Shown: positions 9,440 to 18,489, counted from the stretch's first letter. The stretch is DNA of 64,000 bases from Chryseobacterium sp. ISL-6 (GCF_018613715.1 NZ_JAGGPT010000001.1:547919-611918), one strand, 5' to 3'. The notes: generated by a model from the sequence alone, not told the origin. Translations and numbers: made by a program.

Positions 9440-9748
9440 ATGATAGAAACTATTAAAGAATATGCATCTAAGAGAATAGATCTACTTAAAATAGAAGCTA
9501 CCGAAAAGTCATCACTTTCCGCAGGTATGATTACCTATCTGGTTGTATTACTTGTTGCTTTTGCCTTTTTTATTATTCTTTTTAACTTTGGAATTGCATT
9601 TCTTATAGGTAAGGCAATGGATAATTATTCTTACGGATTTTTAATTGTTGCTGCGTTCTACCTTGCAGTAATGATTCTTGTTATTCTATTTAAAAAGAGA
9701 ATAGTAAATTCCGTGGCAGATCAAGTTATTAAATTTTTAAATCATTAA
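9440..9748 (+). CDS. Phage-holin-family (Holin-X-like) membrane protein
   Basis: Protein of 102 residues. An N-terminal amphipathic stretch (IKEYASKRIDLLKIEATEK) precedes two transmembrane segments at about 29-53 and 65-86 separated by a short loop. This is the layout of the chromosomal putative holin-X/DUF1469-type family. These are not phage lysis proteins in this setting: no phage genes are nearby, and the gene sits between YtxH and an unknown gene in a conserved envelope cluster. The next gene begins 4 nt after its stop. Confidence 0.75.
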   Translation: MIETIKEYASKRIDLLKIEATEKSSLSAGMITYLVVLLVAFAFFIILFNFGIAFLIGKAMDNYSYGFLIVAAFYLAVMILVILFKKRIVNSVADQVIKFLNH

Positions 9749-9751
9749 CCA

Positions 9752-10249
9752 ATGGGCAGAAACTATGAAAGTTTAAAAGAATTAAGAATAAAAAAGAAAT
9801 TACTGAAAGAGGAATTAGGTGATTTGGAAAACCTTCTTACATTCAAAAATACAAAGGAAAGTTTAAGCGCATTTACGAATGGTTTAACTGATCAGTATTT
9901 ACAAGAAAAAGTAGATGAAGATGGTGATGAAAAGATTGTTTTGAGAAAAGATGTTATTGCAAAGCAGCTTACTTCTGAAGTAAAAGATATGCTTATTAGT
10001 AAAAATACGGCTATGGGAATTGCAAGTTCTGCATTGTCAGGAAATGCATTAGATGGTATTATTAGGTTGGGTGCCACTGCTTTAGTTGGAAATTATGCAA
10101 AGAAAAATATGCGCAGCTCCAACTGGAAAAAGAAATTATTGGGTGTTGCAATGATCTATCTGGCGCCGATTGCCTTAAAATATGTCAGAAAAAAGCTTGA
10201 AAGCTATCAAAAAAATAAAAGTGTATCCAGTATGGAACAACTTATATAA
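9752..10249 (+). CDS. Hypothetical protein of the YtxH/holin cluster
   Basis: Unrecognised 165-residue protein, translated 4 nt after the holin-like gene. It has a charged N-terminal helix (SLKELRIKKKLLKEELGDLE), then a glycine/alanine-rich weakly hydrophobic middle (ALSGNALDGIIRLGATALVG) and a second hydrophobic stretch near 125-141, with a basic tail. It may be membrane-associated. The tight spacing points to a shared function with the two genes before it. Function not inferred. Confidence 0.75.
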   Translation: MGRNYESLKELRIKKKLLKEELGDLENLLTFKNTKESLSAFTNGLTDQYLQEKVDEDGDEKIVLRKDVIAKQLTSEVKDMLISKNTAMGIASSALSGNALDGIIRLGATALVGNYAKKNMRSSNWKKKLLGVAMIYLAPIALKYVRKKLESYQKNKSVSSMEQLI

Positions 10250-10260
10250 GTTTAAAATTT

Positions 10261-10286
10261 AAAACCGCATTTCAGCGGTTTTTTTT
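10261..10286. terminator. Bidirectional terminator
   Basis: Perfect 8-bp stem AAAACCGC/GCGGTTTT with loop ATTTCA. There is a T-run after it and an AT-rich stretch before it, between convergent genes. Confidence 0.8.
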
Positions 10287-11016
10287 ATTTTTCAGATGCA
10301 AACAATTGTCCCAATATTATTCCCGCAGCCATTGATACATTTAGACTCTCTGTAGACTGAGACTTTCCAAATCTTGGAATACTTATGCTCTTATGAAGTA
10401 ATTTTTCGGTTTCGGGACGCATTCCATTTCCTTCATTTCCCAGGATTAGATTTAATTTATGAGGCTTTTCAAACTGATAAATATTTTCTCCATCCATATC
10501 AGTTCCTATATTTATATTATCCGTCTCAGAAAGATACTCTACAAGATCACAGTATACAATATTTACTCTCGTAAAAGATCCCATACTGGCTTGGATCACT
10601 TTAGGATTATAGAAATCCACAGTATCCTCACTACAAATAATCTGTTCTATTCCAAACCAATCTGCCAGACGAATGATAGTGCCTAAATTTCCAGGATCCT
10701 GAATCCCATCCAGTACAAGCTGAATATTTTGATCTGTTATTTTTTTTTCAGGCTCAATATGGCAAACAGCAATAGAATCTTTAGGTGTTTTCAGAAAACT
10801 AACTTTTTTCAACTCATTTTCAGATATATGAGTCATCATTATTCCCGGAAAATCCAATTTATGTGGATCCGTAGATAATATTTCTTTAATTTTAAAGTTA
10901 GAATTCGGAAGTTCAGAAATGATTTTATTACCTTCAACCAAAAACAAATTGTATTTTTGTCTGAACTTCTTTTTATCTAAAGACTGTAAAATTTTTATTG
11001 TATGAGCTGTAAGCAT
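10285..11016 (-). CDS. TrmH/SpoU-family RNA 2'-O-methyltransferase
   Basis: Methylates a ribose 2'-OH in rRNA or tRNA using S-adenosylmethionine; member of the SPOUT (trefoil knot) superfamily. The 243-residue product starts at the ATG at 11016 (MLTAHTIKILQSLDKKKFRQ), the usual opening. The earlier ATG at 11034 would overlap the divergent tamL gene further. Motif 1 is LDGIQDPGNLGTIIRLADW, and motifs 2/3 are LILGNEGNGM and the C-terminal SLNVSMAAGIILGQ that closes the knot. The substrate nucleotide cannot be told from sequence. It overlaps the start of tamL head-to-head by 15 nt. Confidence 0.93.
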   Translation of the reverse strand: MLTAHTIKILQSLDKKKFRQKYNLFLVEGNKIISELPNSNFKIKEILSTDPHKLDFPGIMMTHISENELKKVSFLKTPKDSIAVCHIEPEKKITDQNIQLVLDGIQDPGNLGTIIRLADWFGIEQIICSEDTVDFYNPKVIQASMGSFTRVNIVYCDLVEYLSETDNINIGTDMDGENIYQFEKPHKLNLILGNEGNGMRPETEKLLHKSISIPRFGKSQSTESLNVSMAAGIILGQLFASEK

Positions 11017-13611
11017 TATAAGAATTCTCCTCAAAAATATTATAAAATTATATCATTTGCAACATTTATTGCTCTTCTTTGTGCTTGTAGTACTACAAAA
11101 AAAGTTCCTGATGGTGAATATTTGCTTACAGAAAACAAATTTAATTTTGAAGATCAAAAAGAAGCTTTTGACAGTGAGTTAAAGGGTTATGTACAGCAAA
11201 AACCTAATAAAAAACAATTCCTGTTTATGCCATTAGGGTTATGGTTATATAATGCAGCTAATCCTAAATACGATACTATTCTTAATGAATACATGACCTA
11301 CCCTAGTGAAATGCGAACTCAAAAATTAAGAGATTCTCTTTTCATTAAGTACAACATGAAAAGCAGCATAGGAAAAAGCTTATTACTTGACAGATTATAC
11401 CACAACTGGGGTGCAGCACCTGTTATTCTGGATCAGACAAAAGTTGAGAAAGGAGCTGAATCTATTAATAAAAGACTTACCTACAGAGGATACTGGGATG
11501 GTGAAGTGAAATTTAAGACAAAGATTGATTCAGCAGCAAAAAAGGCAGCAGTTACTTATTTTATCACTCATAATGATCCAACTTATATCAAAGAATATTA
11601 TTACAATATTCCAGATCCGGTTGTTCATAATATATATCAGCAAAAGATTCATGAAACCCTTATCAGATCAGGGCAGGTTCTGGATCAGACAGTACTTGAA
11701 AAGGAAGTAATGAGGATCAATGAGATCATGAAAGATTATGGCTATTATAGGTTTAATAATTTTAATGATGAAGTTTATTTTGTTGCTGATTCATTAAAAA
11801 GCAGAAAACAGGTACCTCTTACTTTAGAGATTCACAATGATTCTATTGATACTCCATATAAAGTGGCTACAATTGGCAATATTGATGTTGCTATAGTAAA
11901 TGAGGCAGGAGATTTTCGTAAAAATACAGCGAAGGACAGTTTAAGAGGAATCAGATTTCATAAGGTTAATAATAAATATCAGACACGATCTATATGGAGA
12001 AATATTATTGTCGGTCATAAACAAATATATGATCAGAAGAAACTTGATCTGACCAAAAGAAATATTTTGTCAATGAATAACTTCACCATTCTGAAAGCTA
12101 AAGATTCTTTAAGACAGGGCGGCGAAGGATCTCCAAATGACAGTATTATTGATGTCTTGTATTTGCTGAAACCGCTGCCCAAATATGAATTAAAAGTGGG
12201 AACAGATATTAATTATTCTCAAATATTAAATTTAGGAATCTCACCTTCTATTGATCTTACCACAAGAAATATTTTTAAAGGCGCAGAAAACCTTTCAACA
12301 AGTTTATCGGGGACATTTGGGTCGATAAGAAGTACCAAGGATATTAGCCAGAGAATTTTAGCTTATGAACTATCTGCACAGGCATCAATTAATTTTCCAA
12401 GACTTTTGCTACCTTTTGATTATTATAAATTGATCCCTAAAAGATACAGTCCAACATCATCTATTGTTCTGGGTGCCACCGTACAAAATAATATAGGTTT
12501 AGGAAGGGTTAACTTTAATACAGGATTAAATTATCTGGCAACAGTAAATGATAAAGTATCTCATAGGTTAACACTTTTCAACACACAGTTAAGTTTAACA
12601 AAGAATAAATCGGCTTATTATGATTTTTTTACCAATGATAATGAGTTAAGAAAAGAAATATTTACTAATTACTTTCAAAGCGGCCCGGTAGGTCAGTCAA
12701 CGGAAACTAAATATTTGGCCGGACAGCTTACAATTGATGAAGTTTCCCAACAAATTGTAACTGATACCAATTACATTACAAGTCTTGATCAAAAAGGAAG
12801 GGATCTTTTTACCGCATTTACAGGAACCCTGGTCAATAAGGACAGACAAACTCAAGATGTTCTGATTTCATCTATGATCTATAATTATGTGTATAATGAG
12901 ATCGGAAAAAAGGAATACCCTAATGCATTTTATTTTAATGGAAAGGTAGAATTGGCAGGTAATATATTGAGTATATTTAACCAGAAAAGAGATGATGGAG
13001 GGGTTGTAACCAGCCCGCAAAGAACTATTTTCGGAGTACCTTATGCTCAGTTTGTGAAATTCGACTTTGACGTAAGAAAGTATTTTAAATTTAATGGAAA
13101 TCAAACCTTGGTTCTTCGACAGTTTATTGGTGTAGGAATTCCTTACGGAAATTCCACTTCAATGCCTGTGATAAGATCTTATTTCAATGGAGGTTCCAAT
13201 GACATCAGAGCCTGGGTTGCTTTTGGTGGTTTAGGTCCTGCTGATTCTCAGATTGATGAAAGGGTTCGAACCTACATGACGGATAATTTAAAACTGACAA
13301 CCAATATCGAATATCGAATTCCTTTTACTGATATGTATGAGGGAGCTTTATTCACCGATATTGGTAACACATGGAGTCTTCGTAATTATAATGACGGATA
13401 TGGTGATGAATTTAAATTCAATAAATTCTTAGGCCAGGTTGGTGTTGGTAGTGGATTTGGATTAAGAGTGAATGTAGCTTATATTACTTTAAGGCTAGAT
13501 TTTGCTTACAAGATCTATGATCCCAATAAACCTAATGGAGACCGATGGAGATTTAAAGATTTCCAACCTTTCAAGCCAACATTAAATATCGCATTTGGTT
13601 ATCCTTTCTAA
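11002..13611 (+). CDS. tamL: TamL-type outer-membrane assembly lipoprotein (BamA/TamA superfamily)
   Basis: Outer-membrane Omp85-family protein thought to work with inner-membrane TamB in building the outer membrane; the lipidated form TamL is specific to Bacteroidota. The 869-residue product has a lipoprotein signal (lipobox LCAC, cysteine 29), a periplasmic POTRA-like part to about residue 390, and a C-terminal 16-strand surface-antigen barrel that ends in an aromatic residue (NIAFGYPF). The barrel contains the Omp85 element around RAWVAFGGLGP. The only upstream start giving the whole signal peptide is ATG 11002, inside the 5' end of the divergent methyltransferase gene. The 3' end overlaps the convergent YdcF-family gene by 4 nt. 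Confidence 0.9.
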   Translation: MSCKHYKNSPQKYYKIISFATFIALLCACSTTKKVPDGEYLLTENKFNFEDQKEAFDSELKGYVQQKPNKKQFLFMPLGLWLYNAANPKYDTILNEYMTYPSEMRTQKLRDSLFIKYNMKSSIGKSLLLDRLYHNWGAAPVILDQTKVEKGAESINKRLTYRGYWDGEVKFKTKIDSAAKKAAVTYFITHNDPTYIKEYYYNIPDPVVHNIYQQKIHETLIRSGQVLDQTVLEKEVMRINEIMKDYGYYRFNNFNDEVYFVADSLKSRKQVPLTLEIHNDSIDTPYKVATIGNIDVAIVNEAGDFRKNTAKDSLRGIRFHKVNNKYQTRSIWRNIIVGHKQIYDQKKLDLTKRNILSMNNFTILKAKDSLRQGGEGSPNDSIIDVLYLLKPLPKYELKVGTDINYSQILNLGISPSIDLTTRNIFKGAENLSTSLSGTFGSIRSTKDISQRILAYELSAQASINFPRLLLPFDYYKLIPKRYSPTSSIVLGATVQNNIGLGRVNFNTGLNYLATVNDKVSHRLTLFNTQLSLTKNKSAYYDFFTNDNELRKEIFTNYFQSGPVGQSTETKYLAGQLTIDEVSQQIVTDTNYITSLDQKGRDLFTAFTGTLVNKDRQTQDVLISSMIYNYVYNEIGKKEYPNAFYFNGKVELAGNILSIFNQKRDDGGVVTSPQRTIFGVPYAQFVKFDFDVRKYFKFNGNQTLVLRQFIGVGIPYGNSTSMPVIRSYFNGGSNDIRAWVAFGGLGPADSQIDERVRTYMTDNLKLTTNIEYRIPFTDMYEGALFTDIGNTWSLRNYNDGYGDEFKFNKFLGQVGVGSGFGLRVNVAYITLRLDFAYKIYDPNKPNGDRWRFKDFQPFKPTLNIAFGYPF

Positions 13612-14225
13612 TCAGGAGAAATTCCCAGTAAAAAATACACTACAGCAATCATTCTGGCGAATATTTCTCTGAATTGGTTTCTGTAGTAACTTTCAGGTTT
13701 ATTAACATCTTGTGCATCAAAACCTAAAGCATTCATATTATTATTTCTTGCAAAAAATAAAGCACGTAGATTATGAAAACCCTGTGAAACAATGATTACA
13801 TTATTTTCCTTATAAATGTCTTTACAGCGTAAAATACTTTTGTAGGTGTTAAAACCTTTGGGATCTTCTATGATAATTTCTTCAGGTACCCCTTCCTGAT
13901 AGACTAAATAGTTTTTCATCGCTGCCGGTTCGTTATACCCTTTGCTTTTTTCGCCACTTACAATTATCTTTCTAATTTTTCCATGGTGATAGAGTAAAGC
14001 AGCAGCATCCATCCTCTTTGTGAAATAAGGATTAGATAAGCCTGATCTCATTTTAGGAGATGTTCCTAACACTAAAGCAATTTCGCGTGGTGGTATTTTT
14101 GATATTTTGGTATAGGTCCTACCATTAGTAAGAGCAAAAACCCATGCATTAGCAAGACATATCACTAGAATTCCAATTTCTATTGATGATATAATAAGAT
14201 TAAATATGTTTCTTACAACTCTCAA
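13608..14225 (-). CDS. YdcF/SanA-family (DUF218) envelope protein
   Basis: Protein of 205 residues with one N-terminal transmembrane anchor (about 8-30) and a DUF218 domain. The conserved pieces are IALVLGTSPKMRSGLSNPYF, the IVSGEKSKGYNEP loop and the IIVSQGFHNLRALF segment. The E. coli homologue SanA is linked to vancomycin exclusion at high temperature; the chemistry is not established. The gene overlaps the upstream ferredoxin-reductase gene by 4 nt, indicating translational coupling, and overlaps the 3' end of tamL by 4 nt. Confidence 0.88.
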   Translation of the reverse strand: MRVVRNIFNLIISSIEIGILVICLANAWVFALTNGRTYTKISKIPPREIALVLGTSPKMRSGLSNPYFTKRMDAAALLYHHGKIRKIIVSGEKSKGYNEPAAMKNYLVYQEGVPEEIIIEDPKGFNTYKSILRCKDIYKENNVIIVSQGFHNLRALFFARNNNMNALGFDAQDVNKPESYYRNQFREIFARMIAVVYFLLGISPD

Positions 14226-15346
14226 ATGAGATCAAAGTTAAGCTTTATTTTCTTACTTTTTGCAATAGACATGCAAGCTAATATTTTTCCTTGCGATTCT
14301 TCTTTTTCGGTCAAATATTCATTCTCTAGTAATTCAACTTCTCCTTCTTCCAGATAACATTCGCAGCTCCCACAGATTCCTGATTTACAGGAATACGGAA
14401 CTTGGAATTTTTGAATAAGTAATTGCTGTAGAATTTTCTCTCTATTATCAGGAAGTTCTGTCGAATATTTTTGCCCCTGTATCTTAAAGTCTACTTCCAC
14501 ATTTTCTATTAATGGAAATTCTTTTTCTATAGGATATATATCATCATTAAATTCTTCGAAAAGCTCAAAATGAATATTTTTTTTGGGAATACCATGATGG
14601 TAACAAGCATTTGCAAGGGTTTTGATCATCTCTCCTTTTCCACAAATCAAAACTTCATCTACAGCATCCCAAATGGTAGATTCTTCATCTGTATCATCAA
14701 GATGTAAAATCTGGTTGATAATTAAATTTAATTTTTTAGCATCCAGCCTGCCATAGAAAAATTGATCCGGAGTTTTTTCCTTAGAAAAAAAATAAAAAAT
14801 TTGTAATCTATTATTATGTTTCCGTGCAAGATTATCCAGAAGATCTCTGTAAACTAATTCCTCAGAACTCTTGTTTCCAAAGAATAAGAACAATCTCGTT
14901 CGTGGTTCATTATGGAGAATATTTTTAAAATGACTTAAAACAGGGGTGATACCAATTCCTGCAGCAAAGGCGATAATTGTTCTGAACTCACTCGGTTTTG
15001 ATACTAAAGTAAATCTACCACTTGGCTCACTGATTAGTAATTGATCGCCTACATTGTAATTTCTAAAGAGTTCTGAAGTTGCTCCTTCAGATGAATTTAT
15101 CTTTATTCCTAAACTTATCTTTTTCTCATAAGGAGCCGAAGTCATTGAATAATCATTAACGATATCTTCTCCGTGAGACTGAAATTTAATACTAACAAAC
15201 TGCCCTGCTTCAAATCGAAAATTCTCTTGTAAATTCTCCGGAATTTCGAATTCCAGAGAAAAAGTATTTTTGGTCAGGTCTTCCTTTTTCGCTATTTTTA
15301 ACCAATGAAACTGCGTAAGTTTCCCTTTATAGATTTGTTGTTCCAT
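14222..15346 (-). CDS. Ferredoxin-NAD(P) reductase with C-terminal 2Fe-2S domain
   Basis: Single-chain electron-transfer protein of the phenol-hydroxylase-reductase/PaaE-like class. An N-terminal FAD-binding barrel (about 10-110; NDYSMTSAPYEKK) is followed by an NAD(P)-binding domain (about 115-260; FAAGIGITPVLSHFKN) and a plant-type ferredoxin domain. The ferredoxin cysteines are in CKSGICGSCECYL, with a fourth in ILACMS near the C-terminus, the CX4CX2CXnC pattern. It would pass electrons from NAD(P)H to a partner oxygenase or desaturase, but no such partner is adjacent. It is coupled by a 4-nt overlap to the YdcF-family gene and is divergent from the TlpA gene 29 nt away. Confidence 0.9.
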   Translation of the reverse strand: MEQQIYKGKLTQFHWLKIAKKEDLTKNTFSLEFEIPENLQENFRFEAGQFVSIKFQSHGEDIVNDYSMTSAPYEKKISLGIKINSSEGATSELFRNYNVGDQLLISEPSGRFTLVSKPSEFRTIIAFAAGIGITPVLSHFKNILHNEPRTRLFLFFGNKSSEELVYRDLLDNLARKHNNRLQIFYFFSKEKTPDQFFYGRLDAKKLNLIINQILHLDDTDEESTIWDAVDEVLICGKGEMIKTLANACYHHGIPKKNIHFELFEEFNDDIYPIEKEFPLIENVEVDFKIQGQKYSTELPDNREKILQQLLIQKFQVPYSCKSGICGSCECYLEEGEVELLENEYLTEKEESQGKILACMSIAKSKKIKLNFDLI

Positions 15347-15375
15347 ACTTCAAATTCAAAAATACTAAAATAATT

Positions 15376-15939
15376 ATGAAGAAGATAATTTTATCAACGC
15401 TTGTTATTATTACACTGGTAAGCTGTAAAAAAGAAAATCAAAAAATTGATGATACAGTAAGTCCTAAAGATTCAATTTCTGTCGTAGACAACAATGGATC
15501 TGGTAATACAGCATATATTTCCAAAGAAATTTTACCTAATAATATAGGTGATTATCTTGCTAAAAATAATGATACGTTGTATGTCACCAACTTCTTTGCT
15601 ACCTGGTGCGGGCCGTGTATGAAAGAAATTCCTCATTTCAAGAAAAAGATGGAGGAATTAAAAGGAAAACCTGTTAAATTCACTTTCGTTAATCTGGATG
15701 ATCAGTCTGAATGGAATACCTCCGTTAAGAAATTCGCAGAGGAAAACGATCTAGCAAAAAATATTGTTTTATTGGATGGAAAAAAGCTGGATCAGAATTT
15801 CTTCCCTAAAAATTTCAAGCAATGGGATGGCGGATCTATTCCTTTTACATACATGAGAAAAGGGACTAAAACTGATGAGTCTTTGGGAATGATGAGTGAA
15901 GAACTTTTAGATTCAAAAATCAGTTCATTTTTAAAATAA
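15376..15939 (+). CDS. TlpA-like thioredoxin-fold lipoprotein
   Basis: Extracytoplasmic thiol-disulfide reductase of the TlpA/ResA type, 187 residues. The lipoprotein signal peptide ends at cysteine 17 (LVSC), followed by a low-complexity linker. The thioredoxin fold carries the active-site WCGPC (cysteines 78 and 81), and the cis-proline region is SIPFTYM. These proteins reduce apocytochrome c or other disulfides at the membrane. The iron-transport permease gene follows 25 nt later on the same strand, so the two may be co-transcribed. Confidence 0.9.
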   Translation: MKKIILSTLVIITLVSCKKENQKIDDTVSPKDSISVVDNNGSGNTAYISKEILPNNIGDYLAKNNDTLYVTNFFATWCGPCMKEIPHFKKKMEELKGKPVKFTFVNLDDQSEWNTSVKKFAEENDLAKNIVLLDGKKLDQNFFPKNFKQWDGGSIPFTYMRKGTKTDESLGMMSEELLDSKISSFLK

Positions 15940-15964
15940 AATCCTACAGAATTATTTCTGAACA

Positions 15965-16936
15965 ATGTCTAAAAAATTTAAAATCCTGTGTTCATTATTT
16001 GTAGTCGCTATTATTATTACTGCGATTATCAATATGAATACAGGATTTTTAAGCTTAGAACTCCAGGACTTTTTTTACAATTCACCCAATAGTCAAATTG
16101 CAGATATTCGAATCAATCGAGTATTGGTAATGCTTTTAGCGGGTTTATCAATTCCTACTTCAGGTTTTCTGATGCAGGAATATTTCCAAAATCCATTAGC
16201 AGGTCCTGATATATTAGGAATCACATCAGTAGCAAGTTTATCCGTTTCGTTTTATATTTTCTTTTCACATGATATTTTGCTCCCTGAATTTTTACAAAAT
16301 AGTTTTCTAAGCTTATCAGCAATTGTTGGCAGCTTATTATTAATGTTGGTTCTATTATCTATTTCCAATAAATTCCAGGACAAATCATATCTGATCATTT
16401 TTGGTTTTTTGGTTTCTGCTTTAGCCGGAGCGATTGTCTCATTACTTCAATTATATGCAGAAAATCAGAACTTAAAAAACTATATTCTATGGTCTTTCGG
16501 GGCTAATAATATGGTAACTAGAAATCAGATTTTAGTATTATTGATTTTAGTATTATTAGGTTTGTTTATGTCCTTCAAAACGATAAAACCACTTATAGGA
16601 AACTCATTGGGAAGTTCATATGCTCAAAGCTTGGGTGTGAACCTGCATCATCTGAAATTATCGATAATTGTAGCATCTTCCCTCCTATCGGCATCAATTA
16701 CAGCCTTTTTGGGACCTATTTTATTTATTGGGATTATTGTTCCCCATTTTTGCAGATTAATTTATAACCCCGCAAAACTATGGCAGCAATGGATATTAAA
16801 TATGATGCTTGGAATGCTTATGATGCTGGTATTTTCAATTATAGCAGAAAAAAGTCAGATTCCTTTAAATGTGATAAGCTCTATATTTGGAATACCTGTA
16901 ATTTTGGTGATGCTCTTGAAGCAAAGTAAAGTTTAG
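15965..16936 (+). CDS. FecCD-family iron/B12-type ABC permease
   Basis: Integral membrane subunit of a type II ABC importer for siderophores, heme or cobalamin. The 323 residues contain about nine hydrophobic helices, and the family motifs are RVLMLLAGLSIPTSGFLMQ (N-terminal) and AFLGPILFIGIIVPHFCRLI, the coupling segment. The matching ATPase gene lies 500 nt downstream (17437-18360), with a small membrane-protein gene in between. No substrate-binding protein is near, so transport of a particular ligand cannot be inferred. Confidence 0.9.
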   Translation: MSKKFKILCSLFVVAIIITAIINMNTGFLSLELQDFFYNSPNSQIADIRINRVLVMLLAGLSIPTSGFLMQEYFQNPLAGPDILGITSVASLSVSFYIFFSHDILLPEFLQNSFLSLSAIVGSLLLMLVLLSISNKFQDKSYLIIFGFLVSALAGAIVSLLQLYAENQNLKNYILWSFGANNMVTRNQILVLLILVLLGLFMSFKTIKPLIGNSLGSSYAQSLGVNLHHLKLSIIVASSLLSASITAFLGPILFIGIIVPHFCRLIYNPAKLWQQWILNMMLGMLMMLVFSIIAEKSQIPLNVISSIFGIPVILVMLLKQSKV

Positions 16937-17033
16937 AGTACAATTAAAGAAAAAGATGAAGATTAGATCTTAGAATATGAATTTTATTATTTCAAAAAAT
17001 GGTTTAAATTCCTATGGAATAACTCCTAACATT

Positions 17034-17052
17034 TGTCATTCTGAAAGAATCT
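17034..17052 (+). repeat. Half copy of a dispersed TGTCATTC hairpin repeat
   Basis: TGTCATTCTGAAAGAATCT here matches, with three differences, the left arm of the complete hairpin at 21470-21518. It lies in the 198-nt gap between the permease gene and the small membrane-protein gene; nothing else was recognised in that gap. Confidence 0.5.
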
Positions 17053-17134
17053 AAAGGAAGTACATAGAAGAACGCAAGTTCATAGATTTGTACCAATAAA
17101 ATAAGTACCCTTATTAGAATAAGCTAGATAAACA

Positions 17135-17428
17135 ATGAGTATAAGAGTATCACAAAAAAAATTAATTACTATTCACATCTTTCTATTTGTGTTTGGTATT
17201 GCTTTTTTGGAATTATCTAGTAGGTTTAGATTTAATAAAGATCTACATTGGATCTATTCAGCAGGGCGTAATTATCATTTTCTGATTACTTTACCATTAT
17301 GTTTCTGTGGTTCTCTTGCTTTAGCTATTTACAGTTTATGGAAGGGAAAAGAAAATAAATTTTTATATTTAATCTTTAGTGCAATACCACTTATTTTATT
17401 TTTGATAATGATTTATCTAACTTATTAA
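17135..17428 (+). CDS. Small three-helix membrane protein
   Basis: Unrecognised 97-residue protein with three hydrophobic segments (about 11-28, 47-68, 74-96) and short polar loops. Its stop is 8 nt before the FecE-like ATPase gene, so the two are probably translated from one message. It may be an accessory of the transporter or an unrelated insertion between permease and ATPase. No motif points to a function. Confidence 0.6.
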   Translation: MSIRVSQKKLITIHIFLFVFGIAFLELSSRFRFNKDLHWIYSAGRNYHFLITLPLCFCGSLALAIYSLWKGKENKFLYLIFSAIPLILFLIMIYLTY

Positions 17429-17436
17429 AATTCAAC

Positions 17437-18360
17437 ATGCACCTACAAATCAAACAAGCAACTATCGGCTATGATAAGTCTTTAATTTCAGATGTTCATA
17501 TAAATTTGAACCTGGGAGATGTATGCTTGTTAATTGGAAATAATGGTGTAGGAAAAACTACTTTAATTAAGTCCATTCTTCACCAGACGCTCTTATTAGG
17601 AGGAGACATCCTAATTAACAATAGAAATATAAAAACACTTTCTGTTAAAGAGATCGCAGAAAATATCGCGGTTGTGTTTTCAAAGGCTCTTATCCCTCAA
17701 AATTATACGGTGGAAGATCTTATTTCATTAGGTAAATATATTTATTACCCCTATTATTTTGAACTCAAAAAAGAGGATAAACAAGAGGTATCAAATATCA
17801 TTGATGAACTGGACCTGGATCAATATAAACATGTTCTGCTTAAAAACCTTTCAGATGGCAATCTTCAAAAAGCATTCATAGGTCGTGCTATAGCACAAAA
17901 TTCACCTATTATCATTTTGGATGAACCAACTACTCATCTTGATGAAAAAAATAAATTAATTATTCTTAAAACACTTCGAAAATTGGCCAAAGAACAAAAT
18001 AAACTGATTTTGTTTTCCTCTCACGACTGGCGACTGGCAAAAGAGTTCGCAGATAAGATATGGTACGTAAAGGATACTCTGCTATACTCAGGAATTGTTG
18101 AGGATATACTTCTTCAGCATGAAGAGCTTATTAATGTCTCTTTATTTCAGGTAAACGAGCGTTTTATTGCACCAGCAATTGTTGCTCCCGCCATTCATAG
18201 GGAAATGTTGTATTCATTACTTCAAAAAAACTTCCAAAAAGACCTTTCTTCTTTCCAATTTGACTTCCAGGATAACTTTTGGGTTATTTCTCATCATAAC
18301 ACAAAACAGCAATGCGAATCCTTTGAGGAAATCATCGATTACATCAAGAACATTCATTAA
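17437..18360 (+). CDS. FecE/FhuC-like ABC transporter ATPase
   Basis: Cytosolic ATPase subunit that should energise the FecCD-type permease upstream. Walker A is GNNGVGKTT near residues 35-43, the signature is NLSDGNLQKAFIGRA (a diverged LSGGQ), Walker B is IIILDEPTTHLD, and the switch histidine is in FSSHDW. At 307 residues it is about 50 longer than a plain FecE, because of a C-terminal extension after ~240 without a recognised domain. The unusual LSDGN signature is worth noting but is not proof of inactivity; LSDG variants occur in Bacteroidota FecE proteins. Confidence 0.9.
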   Translation: MHLQIKQATIGYDKSLISDVHINLNLGDVCLLIGNNGVGKTTLIKSILHQTLLLGGDILINNRNIKTLSVKEIAENIAVVFSKALIPQNYTVEDLISLGKYIYYPYYFELKKEDKQEVSNIIDELDLDQYKHVLLKNLSDGNLQKAFIGRAIAQNSPIIILDEPTTHLDEKNKLIILKTLRKLAKEQNKLILFSSHDWRLAKEFADKIWYVKDTLLYSGIVEDILLQHEELINVSLFQVNERFIAPAIVAPAIHREMLYSLLQKNFQKDLSSFQFDFQDNFWVISHHNTKQQCESFEEIIDYIKNIH

Positions 18361-18386
18361 TACTTAGTTTTTATTAAAAATTTCAT

Positions 18387-18406
18387 ATACTATGCATGCA
18401 TAGTAT
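18387..18406. promoter_or_regulatory. Palindromic operator 1 (MarR-type, upstream)
   Basis: Perfect 20-bp palindrome ATACTATGCATGCATAGTAT between the ATPase gene and the marR-type gene. It is nearly identical to the second site at 18470-18489, 83 bp away centre to centre, close to eight helical turns. Confidence 0.7.
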
Positions 18407-18469
18407 TATGCTACTCATACAATTTAATCGACTTACTACCAGATTGTTAACAAATTTTAACGTTAATAA

Positions 18470-18489
18470 ATACTATGCATGCATAATAT
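18470..18489. promoter_or_regulatory. Palindromic operator 2 (MarR-type, promoter-overlapping)
   Basis: ATACTATGCATGCATAATAT differs from operator 1 at one base. It ends 4 nt before a TAAATTTG -7 element (18494-18501), which is 22 nt before the ATG at 18524. A bound repressor would therefore cover the -33 region and spacer. Confidence 0.7.

Noticed and set aside
9440-9748. Holin-like gene as evidence of a prophage
   Set aside because: No phage structural, integrase or lysis genes are nearby; the family is common as a chromosomal membrane protein next to YtxH genes.
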